DNA from: Anoplopoma fimbria | Lineage: Eukaryota; Chordata; Actinopteri; Perciformes; Anoplopomatidae | Length of the DNA: 64,000 nt | NCBI RefSeq assembly: GCF_027596085.1 | Contig: NC_072465.1 | Span: forward strand, 22,427,707-22,491,706 | Direction: 5' to 3' | Part shown: piece by piece, positions 37,501 to 49,276 of the stretch | Layout of the letters: every line of letters starts with the position of its first letter | How positions within the stretch are numbered: position 1 is the first letter of the stretch | The notes under the pieces: generated by a model | The model's input: only the letters and a program-made list of their open reading frames with translations | Databases searched by the model: none | Told to the model about the DNA's origin: nothing | Translations under genes and position numbers: made by a program

Positions 37501-39330
37501 ATGGATGCTGATGCAATTATATATGAAGGATGGCTAATCGGGTTTGATGCCAGTGAAGGGAGGAATAACACAAGCTTCTGTAATTGTAGGCAATTACAGT
37601 CCTGCTCTTTTAGGGGGCAGGAGAGGAGGGCAATTATCAAAATATTTATCTTTTGTATTAAGACACCTAAACATGGTAAGAAAGGAGTTTTTCAATAGAT
37701 TGATTTTGATTTTGAGTGGTCTATAAATGTAAAAATAGGCCAATCTTCTATTTATATTTTCCATGCGAGGCACATGCTTTTACACAGACACAGCCTACTG
37801 TGGTCTGTAGATGTAAGCTCACACATGTTGGGCTACACAATCCCAAAATGAAAAAGGTCATCATCTTGTTTTGCCTGTGCTGCAGGTATAGTCAGCAAAC
37901 AGAAACATCGGCTCCGTGAGCAGTCTGCATCCTTTACGTCTTCTGTGTAGCCTCGGCATAACTGTTTTCTGATATGCTCACTTTTGTCATGGTATCCTAA
38001 AGAGAGAGCCATAGGGACCAGCACTAACCTGAATTTTCTGCCAGGATTTTCTCCCAAAATTCATCTAAATCTCTTGGAATTTGAACTTGGACTCAGTTAA
38101 ACTTTGGCCTTACTTAAACTTATGCTGCTGTCCACTTGTTGAATAGCATTCTGGCATTGACGGTAAGACGAAAAGATACATTTGTGCATCTCTGAATTCC
38201 TTTGGTTGTGTAAAATCTACATGGATTACTTTGAACAAACTGTATATCTTGCACACTTGGTACGAAACTGGTGTTAAAAAGCTTTCATTGTTGTGCTGCT
38301 GACCAGGTTATGAATGTGAGAACAGAATTAAAGACCGCTCGTATAAGAGGTGCAAGATGTAGATGAAAAAAACATTCTAAGAAAAAATGTATAGTGCTGT
38401 GAAGATGTAATGAACCCATTATTAAGGTTTGGAGTGGAGGACCACCAGTCTGCATGTAAATCTATTGCTTGATAAAAGTCTAGAAATCACTTTTAAGTTT
38501 TGCAAGGAAGGACCTGATCTCATTACATCTTCTACATAGCACGTCAAAACAGAACCAAAGGTATGCAGTCAGACGCTTGTCTCTCAGATGATTGGAAAGA
38601 ATAGCAGAAGCATGACAAAAAAAAAAAGGGAAAGACTGTCCAATGCAGATGGATGTTTCTTTGCATGAGCCTTTACACCCGGGGTGGTACTGGTCCATCC
38701 AGCGCCTGTAACCTGTGTGTAAGAGCCCAGTCTGCCAGACCCTGTTCATCCACCTGTGGAACAGATTGTTCGGCAATGAGGAATGTTGGGGTGCAGTACG
38801 GCTTCAATGATGCACATTGATGCTTTGCATACCACAAGAGATCGCGAGAATGTGTTCGGTTATTTTTCCCCATCTTCTACCATAACACCTTTTTAGCTCA
38901 AGTCCAACATCATCACATTTTGTTCACGAAAATTGTATTTCAATCAAATAGAAAAGTCTGGACCCCAATTGGCTTTCATACACTTTTCAATTGGACACTT
39001 TTCATGTGTGTCTATTTAAACATTTCTGTCAGATTAGAAAGTTAAGAATTTTGTCAACATTGAACAAACTGCAATAAGAATTTGGAAAAACGTAAATGTA
39101 TACAATTTAAAGCACATTCTCAAGAATGATAAGGTTGCAGTATGTGGCCGAGCTCATAATTATTGTTTAGTCACGTAAAGTTAGGCATTGATAGGATTTC
39201 ATCCTTTTTGCTGGGCAGCACATCTTTTATGACTGGATCATGGAGAAAAAGGTTTTGTAGCAGGGCTGAAAGATTAAGTTGAAGAACTTCTTTAGATTCA
39301 AGTTCACATTTTTTAGTTTGATCTTGTTAA
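31501..39330. other. Non-coding stretch, no gene recognised
   Basis: About 7.8 kb without a recognisable exon, RNA gene or clear element. A possible dispersed-repeat fragment starts near 33957 (TTTAAAGGAGCTGTATTTAA). ORFs such as 32239-32436, 37100-37393 and 38480-38873 show no domain I know. Confidence 0.5.
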
Positions 39331-39505
39331 ATGTGATGAGATGCTATTTCTCTCTTCTCATTGTAAATTGAAAATCTTTGGGTTTTGTACTGCTTGTTGG
39401 ACAAACTAGCATTTCAAACTCTTCACCTTTGGCTGTTTGATGAACTTGGACATTTTTTCCTTTTTTATTTGACATTTTAAAGACTAAACAATTTGTCACT
39501 TAATT
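39331..39505 (+). repeat. Dispersed repeat family 1, copy 3
   Basis: TTGTAAATTGAAAATCTTTG, GGTTTTGTACTGCTTGTTGG and ACAAACTAGCATTTC match the family consensus; diverged and truncated. Confidence 0.55.
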
Positions 39506-41879
39506 GAAGAAAGGATAAAAGGGGGTATCTACAATCATGAAAATAATTGTGCGAGCATAATTTGCAGAAAGTCAAGCCAGCTGAGGATAAGCTATGGGAA
39601 AACACCTTCCAAAGGCCCGCCACCTTTAATAAGCACCTTAGTTTGGGAAGTTCAGACATATTTTATTACTCGATGTTCAAGTAATCAGCAACACACTATT
39701 ATAAGTCACAAGACACAAAAGCTTGCATGCGGACACATGTGGCTTTGGGGAAGTCAGTGTGCATAAATCAAACAAATATGTGAAATTTATGGCATATTTT
39801 TGATTTAAAAAAATTCTTCTTTTAAAAATGCTTTGCATACATGGCATAGTGTTTAGATAATCATATTTCTCACCAGGCATTTTATGAAATTTGACTTCCT
39901 AAGAAATTGTGTTCATTTAATCAAATGTGATTGTGTTTACTGCTTTTCAGTAGAGTCCATATGAATGATCCATGAGATCAGAAGCAGATGTTTAGGTTTA
40001 CACAAAAAAGTATTTAAAGGGTAGTATGCTTTGTTGTACTTTTCTTTTCCTTTGTTACAATGCAGAAAACACAAAATCATTACCATTTAAAATGAATACA
40101 ACAAGAAGTCAGCGTTCACTTTTTCTTTCAATTGCAAGTTTAACCACAACTGCCAAGCATACTGTATGTTCACCTCCCCATGTCAAAAACACGACTACAA
40201 GCTCCCTTTTGAAGGCAGCATAGAGCATCAACCGCACAGAACAAGTGAACGTGAGTTCAAAGATGCCTCAAAAGACTGGATGACAAGCTCCGCCCCTCAT
40301 CGCAGAGAGTAAAGTTGGCCTTGGAATGAAGCTGCCATTGATGTAGATGAACTAGTGAGTGATGTAAAGAACTTTAGCCCAACCACAGATTCCATCGTGG
40401 GTATGTAAAGGAAACAAGAAATCTGCTTTTGTTATTTCCTTAATTAAGCACAGAGACCACCATCCTCCCTTCAGCTCACCCCCCTCTGATTTCATCACTC
40501 TCTTTGTCGTTGTAAACTGACTACTGCCTCTTTTGTTTGAGTGCAGAGAAGCCTCCCTATTGATCCTGCAGATTGTTTTTCCTGCCAGTTGATAACAGCC
40601 ATGTGGTTTAGATTATAAATGAGTTGCTCTGTTCCCATATTTACTATGTAGCTCAAGTGCAGACCCTCTCTCTGTCTGTGAACCATTATACACTTGGAAA
40701 GTTTTAAAAACTCTGCAATCATCTAAAAGAAGTAGGATTTTTGTCAATGCAGGAGAGTGCAAATGGGTTCATGAAAATATGTGTCCAACATGCATATCAA
40801 GGTGTGTTTGAATTCCTATTCCATTATGGAAAGTATACAGTATGGAATAAGTACCTATCAAAATTGCATAGCAAGTCTTCTCGAGTATAATCACCTGCTA
40901 TTACGACAAGAATGCAATAATTTGTTTTAACTCTGTGTGGCACACATAATTTGAGTAAAACTACCCTGCAGCAAGTTCCTTGTTTCCAACCCAACATACT
41001 GTACAAATACAAAAACTGTGCAGGAATGCTTTGAGAAAATATCAACTAGCCCAAGGTGATGAGTGCAGGTCTGATCGGTGCTATTGTAATCTGATGAGCC
41101 TGAGGCTGAGCTTCAACAGCTTCTTAAGGGATCCAAAGGAGATGATTCAACCCCAAACCCCCATTGGCTGTCTACAACATAGCAACTGTGATAAAAAATC
41201 CTCAGCAGGTAACTATCATAAAATGTATTTGTATACAAAAAGTATAAAAACTGTTTTACTCTAACTTGAAAGCTGCACATCTAATAAAAAAATTCTGCAA
41301 TTCAAACATGTTCAATTTCTTTGCATTCACTAGAGTTGTAAGTAATTGTAGTTTCATGCAGTACAGGTTAAGGTAAAATAGTCCTCTACCTCTGCAAAAG
41401 CTCTCGCTTCTCTCCACGGACACAAGACTCCAGAGGATCACTGGAATATATTCCAGTTTGTGTCCAATTCCACAAGATGCCAGGGAGGGGAAGAACAAAA
41501 TCTTTGTCAATTATCCCAAACAGTCCTTTCTGAGTCTTGCACTTGTTTGAAAATTGTTCTGAAAGTAAGTGAGAAGTGTCCCAGAGGCTGCAGGATCTGT
41601 CTGCCTGCTGAATGCTGCAGGTCCTAGTGCCTGCCTGACTTTTTGAGGGTTCATAACTCATTTATATGTTTAAGTATGATAGTTAATGTTCAGAAGCTTC
41701 CATGACACAAAGTCTACTGTTGATGTTAAAGTTTGAACTGTGGATCTACCAGTATAAATAAAGTTTATTTGAATACATGACAACTATTCCATGTTACCGT
41801 GAACTAAATTAGTTTTGTTTTCTTTGTTTACGTCTCAAACTCAATCCACTGTTGACTCCTAGTAGTACTATTTTAAGCC
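39506..41879. other. Non-coding stretch, no gene recognised
   Basis: AT-rich DNA with no recognisable exon or RNA. Overlapping ORFs at 41256-41661 (-) lack known domains. Confidence 0.5.
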
Positions 41880-42512
41880 TCGCTGGCAGTGTGGCTCTGA
41901 TAATTGAAATTTCTGTCAGTCAGTTGGACCACCTCTTTGGTGCAGACTGAAATATCAAACAACTATTGGATGAATTGCCATAAAATCCCAGTATTAGTTG
42001 TGTCCAGAGTATTAATGCTAGCGATTATTGGTGTCACTTGATGAATGAAATATCTCTAACTCTAAAGGATTGATTGGCACTTTTTTTCTTTTCACCCATT
42101 GTTCCCAGCAGATGAAAGCTACTGGCATTTGGTGATTCTCTAACGTTTCCTTTAGTGCCAACATGAGGTTTACATTTGTTTAAGTAAAATTCTCAACAAC
42201 TATTAGACGAATTGCAGTGAATTTGGTACAGATATTAATTTCCCCATTTTTAGATGAATATTAATCAATTTGGTGATCCCTTAACTTTTCATCTAACATC
42301 ATTGGGTCAGATTTTAAATGTGTCCAATACTTTGGTTTATGCCTAAATACCTGGAAAACAAATGACATTCCCATCAGCCTCAGCTGTACTTTGTGTTTAG
42401 TGCTAACTAGCAAAAGTTTAGCCTGCTGACATTAGCATTTAACTCAAAGCACAGCTGTCACTAAGTACAGCCTGACAGCTGCTAGCATGGCTGCACACTC
42501 TTACTCGTGTCA
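41880..42512 (+). repeat. Dispersed repeat family 2, copy 2 (longest)
   Basis: GTGCAGACTGAAATATCAAA, AACTATTGGATGAATTGCCA, TGGTGATCCCTTAACTTTTC, CATTCCCATCAGCCTCAGCT, GTACTTTGTGTTTAGTGCTA and GACAGCTGCTAGCATGGCTG occur in the order of the percomorph consensus I recall. About 630 bp, non-coding, class unassigned. Confidence 0.7.
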
Positions 42513-43980
42513 TTTTATCTCCTACCTGCACTTTGATGCATCCTTTTATACAGTATATATATTTTCCCTATTGGTACTCCATATTTCAATGCTCGTAATA
42601 TATTCTATATTGTAAAATGCATCTCTTTCCACAGTTCTTTTCCATTGCTTACACTTCAACACAGTTACTGGTATAGTGAGCATCTTTGGCACAATTAATA
42701 CATTCTATCTAATCTTTGTGAAATTATTTTACACTATCAAACCCTTTTTTCAGATATATTACACTTATTGCATCTCAATAACGGTTGCAGACGATCAATC
42801 TATGTATTTCTTCTTAGAACTGAACTAAAAGGATTTCAGTTCTGGAAGTTCCACAATAACAGGTGGCCTTTATCAGGTTATTAACAACCAGAAAATGAGT
42901 ATCGTTCCAAAAAAATCCCAGATGTCTCATAATGTCAGATGTTTATGAGATGACCTTCTTTGAGCAATTAATTACACAAATTGGAACCTTTCCAAGGATT
43001 TTTCATTACAAATGTTCTCATTTTGGCTGATATTCTAGTCGATAATGGTGAACTTCTGACCTCCAACCCTGGAATAGAGTGTTTTTCTTTTTATCATTCT
43101 AAAAAGATGCAAAACTGAGATGTCCTTTATTCATTTTCCTCTCCGCTGAGTTTTTGCAGGTGTTTGTATTCCCCCAGATGTTAAATTGGTGACATTCTTT
43201 TTTAAACTGACGTAATTGTCGACACCAACTCTTGTACAGGATAGAGTTACAGAGTGTATCGCATTATGAAACACAGAGTACGTGCGAGTGAATGGTGCTA
43301 ATGTTTCAAGAGAAGATTTGATCTTGGAGGTGAGACGGCGTAAACTAATCCAGGTGTGGAAAAAGTACAGATGTGGCTCTGAGGGCGTTTCTCTGGATCA
43401 GTGTGTCCTTTTCGTCTCACCTCACCCCCACAACAAGTGTTACGAGTCTCTTTTTCTTTTATAAATAAAGGCTTCAGTGTGTTCCTATTACTGTCACTAC
43501 CGGCCTACGCACATCTGGATCCTAATAAGAACATATGGAAGCAGAATCTGCTTACCATATTACACAAAGGATTACACTCTGGCTTTGATTATTGCTCTGA
43601 ACTCTTCATGGCATGGCTAGTATTTTTAAGAGAGGTCAAGGCCAATGTTTTGAAAAGCTGCCCTCAAGTTCTCCGATCATTTTTCAGCTAGTACATGCAG
43701 CTCCATGCTATGTAATGGATTAGACTCAATTTGTCATCTATGAACTTTATAGTAAGACTTGTCTTTAGGGAATCTGGATGACCAGACACCCATGAGAGGC
43801 GAGTTACATCAGTTGCTTCTTCCTGCTTTGGCACTACGGGGCTTTGGGGATTTGAAACCCGGCCCTCACACTGATCTCCTGTAAAACTCATTTGCAGGAG
43901 CCTAGTTAGTCACTCAGGCCAGGCCAGACCAGACCTCCTCTGCTGTTCATCATTGTTTTTGGACGTCTTAAGACACGGCC

Positions 43981-44074
43981 GGGAATAGTAACAATGGAGG
44001 AGGAAACATGGCTGGGAATAATAATAGCGGAGGAGGAAACATCGCTGGGAATCAGTGTAACTGAGCAGGAAACA
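43981..44074 (+). repeat. 33-bp minisatellite, about 2.8 copies
   Basis: Units begin GGGAATAGTAACAATGG, GGGAATAATAATAGCGG and GGGAATCAGTGTAACTG at 43981, 44014 and 44047. The unit length is a multiple of three, so an 11-residue repeat appears in the overlapping ORF, but nothing else supports coding. Confidence 0.8.
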
Positions 44075-47017
44075 AAAGTCACACATGGTTGTTTTGGGGG
44101 ACAGATAGCATTTGCTCAATGTCTTGAGTGCAGAAGTCAACTTACAGCCACTTTTTATATGCTCTATTTAACCAGACAGGTTGCTCAAGGTAAAGAAAAT
44201 ACAAGTATGGTTATTTCATGGTTTGTTTCTGATGTTGTAGCGACTTATGCAAGCACTAAATGTTTTTGAAATATAAGTTTGGCAGCAGCATGTAGCCTAT
44301 CCTTGACCATGGGAATCTATGCGTTTGCATTTTATTGGCTTTTATGAGCCTTTTTTATTCCAGTAACTGTGCTGTTGGCTGAAGGTCAGAATGGGATATG
44401 TTGTACACCATTGCTTTATCTTATAATCAATGTAATTTGAGCATCCAGATCTGTTCTTATTGAACGGGATGCAGGCCTGAAACGCGGTCTTATTGGGAGG
44501 AAAAGCTATTCAATGTGTGCGTGACAGGAAGAGCGTTATGGTTCATGTTTACGGTAGCTCCTGTGGGGAGATAATGATGGACGTCTGGCATAAAGGCAGT
44601 GAACTGTTTCTTATTTCAACCTCAATTCTGATAGTAAAATTCAAATCAAGGGAACGTGAGAAAACGAGGATTCAACATAAGCACAATTCCAACCCTTTCT
44701 TACATTCATTTTTTTTTCCAGGACAAAAATGTCAAAGGACAAAAAGGTGAGACAAATAGCCCCAAAAATAGATGCAACAACAATCGTCATTGGTTTACAA
44801 TGACTCTTTGTGACAAGCTCTTGGTAAAGACACAAAAAACTGAAATGGAAAGTAAGAAAATATACGTGATATTAAACAGATCCCCTCCAAAACTCAACCA
44901 AGGTGTTGCTTAATACAGTGTGAACTACCAGTGACATGTATGGTATTTCATGGAGGACCACAGATCAGTTGGTCTGTTTGTAAAGGCAATGCTGCAACTC
45001 CCAATTACGCCAAAGAAAGAAAATGTGCGGATTGTGGCTATCCACATCTGGCCTTCATCAGCCACATCAACTCAGACCCAGTGTTTGCAAAGACAGCTGA
45101 CTTCGTGGAACTGAGCAGGAAGTAGGGGCTTAATCTTCATTCTATGAAACACTCAGATTTGATTACCACAAAGCCATAGCAGAGCAAGATGTAGCGCAGG
45201 TCATCTTCACAGCAGGCATCGGCTTTCCTGGTCAACAACGGTTGTGTTACACACAGTTTAGGGTGCTCTGTCGCAAAACACCCGGAACAATATCATATTT
45301 GGTTAAACAGAAACTTCATTCACCTGCTTATGAATTAACAGCATACTGTGTTAAACATTAAACTGTGCCAGTGTTGAACCCTAAAAAGCAATGAATCCAG
45401 ATTCATTGAATATAATAATTTAATATATAATAATAATAATATAAAACTTGGTGATCAATGTAATTATTCAGGTCATCACTCTCAACTTGCTCTGGTGTCC
45501 TTGGTTTAACATTTTTTACTTTTTCATTAGTGAAGATTCACAAATAATATTACAATATATGGATGGCACAATTTTAATCACAATTCCAACAACAGTTTAA
45601 ACGGAGAATAAAATAAACATTTTCACGTGTTGGTGACTAAGTGCAACAGGCCAATATGTTGTACTCTAGTGATGATGTCCCCGAAATGCACCGACTTTGT
45701 AAAACTCTACTGCCTTAACCATTCAGTGGATGCATCAGGAATGCAGAGAACATGGTTGGGTTTGCAATATTGATTTATATAATAGTATAATATTGTAGGG
45801 TAGTTTTGCCATTAAAATATTTATGGTCAAACGATACAATCCTGAAAAACACTTTATTTGGACTTCACTTGTCTGTTTGGACTTCAGATAAGCTGTTGTT
45901 CTGTCGTTCATGTGATTTTTGGCTCTCTTTGTAATCCATTTGGTTAAATAGGGTGAAATTAGTTTGCTTTATTGCACTCTATTGCTATTATCGTCCTCTT
46001 ATAACGTCCACATGTTACCGTGCTTTGTTCAAGAAATTTCTATTACCATCCTACTTCCACACACTGCAAAAGCATTTTACTTTTACTAACTGCAGCAACT
46101 GCTATTTTTATTTATCAAACACTTGGTCATCACCTTTTATTAATGTCTTTACACTCACTGCAGACAGTCCTCTTCTGCTGCTGCTACATGGGTTGCGTTC
46201 AAATTTAATCAAAACATTTTTTTTCAGGTGACTTTTACAATATCAATGTGTATGTAAGCTGACTCTGTGTTTGACTCCTGACCTCAAGGTTGTTTAATCT
46301 GGTTTTAGTTTAAAGATCAATCTTAAACTCACAGCCTCAGAGCCAGTGGCGGCTTACTTCTTCTGAAACTAAACTACTGAGACAAAAAAAAAAGAAAACC
46401 TATGAAAGGTACGTCAGCTCTTTTGTGGGCTTATCTCAAGCAAATTGAGCACCTGACCTAAGCAGTGATCTGAAGGATCTGTGCTCAGCCCACCAGCCAA
46501 ACCAGTCTAAGCATGTGCCCTGTGACCTCCAGTCCACACAGCCCAGATTAGCCCGGGGCCACCAGGCAGATAGCCTTTCAGGCAAAGGCTCCCCAACTCC
46601 GGAGGACAATGGCTGTGTTGTCTTTGACAGAAAGGAACATTTCTGTATTGGATTCAATTTCTTCTCAAACAGAAGAATTCAAAAAATGTCTCCACCATTC
46701 TGTGATTTCACATCAGACTGTTTGAGTCTTTGCTGTCCTGAAAGCTCATTGTTCTCAACCAGGAATCCGTTCATTTAAATCCTTATTTGCACCTGATTGC
46801 TCATTTCTCTACGGTTATTCAGAAAACTCTGGGCTTTTTTAAATTGTTTTATAGGCTGCAGCCGCTCTTTAATGTGTTCAGAACCTACTGTACTTCCTGT
46901 TCAGGCTCATCTGCGTCTGTCACATGACAGGATTCTCAGCACATCTGTGTTTACAGCTGTGTGATGATGATCGAGGGATCTATTCTCTCTAGTTAGTGTT
47001 TGTTTACAAAGGCTTCA

Positions 47018-47018
<1 letters not shown>

Positions 47019-47042
<24 letters not shown>
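47019..47042 (+). repeat. Short (GT)12 microsatellite
   Basis: Perfect GT tract of about 24 bp. Confidence 0.9.
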
Positions 47043-47048
<6 letters not shown>

Positions 47049-47222
47049 GAGGTTGTGTGAGTTCTGTGAGGACTGATGTGTGATGGTTCAAACGCTCACA
47101 CCAGGACGGTATTTCATTCACTTCCTTCTCCTCGTTTTTTTTTCACTTAAGGTGGAATGTTCAACCTGGTGGTCACTTCATTTAGTTGTGAAGGATAAAT
47201 GCATAATATTTAAATTGTTATG

Positions 47223-47500
47223 ATTACATTACATTAGTCATTTAGCAGACGCTTTTATCCAAAGCGACTTACAATAAGTGTATTCAACATAGGTATTCAA
47301 GAGAACTACTAGTCACCAGAAGTCATAAGTGCATCTCCTTTCTTAAACAAGCATCTAAAAGCATAAACCAGAGCAAAAGTACAGTGCAGAAATAAACAGA
47401 GCAAAAGTACAGAAATAAACTAATAGGAATACAATAAGTGCAACAAACTAATAGGAATACAATAAGTGCAACAAACTAATACGAATACAATAAGTGCTAA
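47223..47500 (-). mobile_element. Dispersed element with 28-bp internal repeats and SINE-type tail (copy B)
   Basis: Reverse-orientation counterpart of 23840-24138. Tail ATTAGTCATTTAGCAGACGC near 47233 and body AACATAGGTATTCAAGAGAA and AGTCATAAGTGCATCTCCTT, then 28-bp units of the CTAATAGGAATACAATAAGT type at about 47420-47500. A 27-31 bp stretch around AACAGAGCAAAAGTACAG is also duplicated here, unlike in copy A. Confidence 0.75.
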
Positions 47501-49168
47501 GTGGAAGGCTCAGGGTAGTGTCATCAACTCTACAATTTACAATGTTGTCTGCATATTTGTCTTTGGTTCACCATCTTACCTTCCTACCACTGTTTTATTT
47601 TATAGGCCGTGGTGGTTTCGCATTATTTAGTCCTGTGAACTACAGTTACTTACAAATACTTTATATTACTGGTGAACATTTTCAAAATCATACCCTGTAT
47701 GTACCACATAATGCAGTCATGAGAGACTATTTTAAATACTAAACATACAACATTCAGACTGACTGCAATGTTTTTCAAAGCAATCTTTCCATTCAAGAAA
47801 CAACCAAATTCATGTCATGCTTTTCATCGCATTGATGTTTGGCACGTTCTTGTCTATTTTGTTTCATTTTCATATCCTTTTTATTGCAGTGCTTCTCAGC
47901 AGCCGAATCAAGTTTTGCATGGGACCAAGTAGGGTTTTTTTTAAAGTGTAATGTTATGGATAAATTAATGTAAGTAAATAAAGGCCAACAAAAATATGAA
48001 TTGTAATGGATTCAAACTATTGGCTGGAGAAGGAAAACAGTCTAAAAAACTGCTTCAGAAATTAGTTAACAATCAGTTAAAAGGCTTAAACAGGCTTTAA
48101 ACTTCTGCCAGCTGTATTTTACAGACCATACACTCACAGTCAGTGTGTGCATCAGTCATTGTGATCTCAATGCCAGATGATGTACGTCAGTCAAAGTGTC
48201 GTTCTGGCCACAATAAGGGTTTGTGATATAGTCAGCCATTCTCCACAAGGCACTATATCTCTGACTTGGCTCACTTCCCACCACTGATGCCCCGCGGCAG
48301 AGATTCAGTGCTACTGCCCAGCAGTTTTGTCCTGAAGGCTGATGTACTGGATCAGTGGATAACACACTTTGACAGAGGAGTCTGCTGTCACATCCATGAA
48401 TGTTTGTCTGTCATCCACTTGGAATGTTTCCCAATGTGAAACGTACTTCTGGTAAATTGGCTTTATTATTCGGTGCCATTTCCTCTTATGGGTACAGACA
48501 TCTTTGTTTGTAAAAGCTCAAGCACCCATTCTCTAGAGAGCAACCCCTGAGTTTCCATCTCTACTGATTTGTCAAATCTTTCCTTGGCTGAGTCTTTCCA
48601 TGACACCTTTTTTTTTTTGTAGTGAAACTAGTATTTCTTATTTAACATATTACATCTTCTATCTATACATTTTATATTTACATTTACTCATTTTCAACCT
48701 ACTACTTACTAAGATTGGAAACATATTTCTATTCTATTTATAAACCACATTTTGCCTTTCATAAGCACTGACAAATCCTTTCAAGTGGTGAACAAATGCA
48801 TTAGCCAGACGTCTCATGTGGCTCACAAGGCCATAACACTGATTATAAACCAATCATAAAGCAACAATATGAGTTTTTGATCTATTACAAATGTCTTTTC
48901 TTGACGTTTATGTGAGCTGAGGCCATCACATTAACTTTATATTAGCCTGACAGGGAAAAATGTGCAGAGGAAAATCAAAAGAGCGCAGTCCTCTCCCTTT
49001 ATCTCCCCCGTTACCTGTCCAGCACCCATCAATTCAAAGATTGGCCCTTGAAATCAAATATGGCTGAGGCGGGACACTTTGTCTAAAGGTTGAAGAGGTT
49101 TGGCCCTGGGGTTGGGTTAGTGCCTATTATTATACCATTGACCCAAGGCTTTGAGGACCCCCCACTAC

Positions 49169-49170
<2 letters not shown>
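47501..49170. other. Non-coding stretch, no gene recognised
   Basis: No exon or RNA recognised. The 69-codon ORF at 48156-48365 (-) has Cys and Trp residues but no family I know. Confidence 0.5.
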
Positions 49171-49260
<90 letters not shown>

Positions 49261-49276
49261 CACACTCACACTCACA
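49171..49276 (+). repeat. (CA)41 microsatellite with (CTCACA)4 extension
   Basis: 41 perfect CA units at 49171-49252, then about four CTCACA hexamers to 49276. Confidence 0.97.

Larger units (their letters stand above)
42513..47222. other. Non-coding stretch, no gene recognised
   Basis: No supported gene. It holds a 33-bp minisatellite at 43981-44074, an ATA-rich patch near 45410-45445 and a GT tract at 47019-47042. ORFs at 44641-45125 have no recognisable domain and no splice-supported continuation. Confidence 0.5.

Noticed and set aside
44641..45125. Cluster of ORFs with a Cys-x-x-Cys and a hydrophobic segment
   Set aside because: No family recognised; frames on different strands overlap and none has convincing splice sites.
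47223..47500. CRISPR-like array (28-bp repeats)
   Set aside because: Repeats are directly abutting without unique spacers, in a vertebrate genome, and recur in copy A with a retroposon tail.
48156..48365. 69-codon ORF on the - strand with several Cys/Trp
   Set aside because: No known domain or neighbouring exon; chance ORF is the simpler reading.
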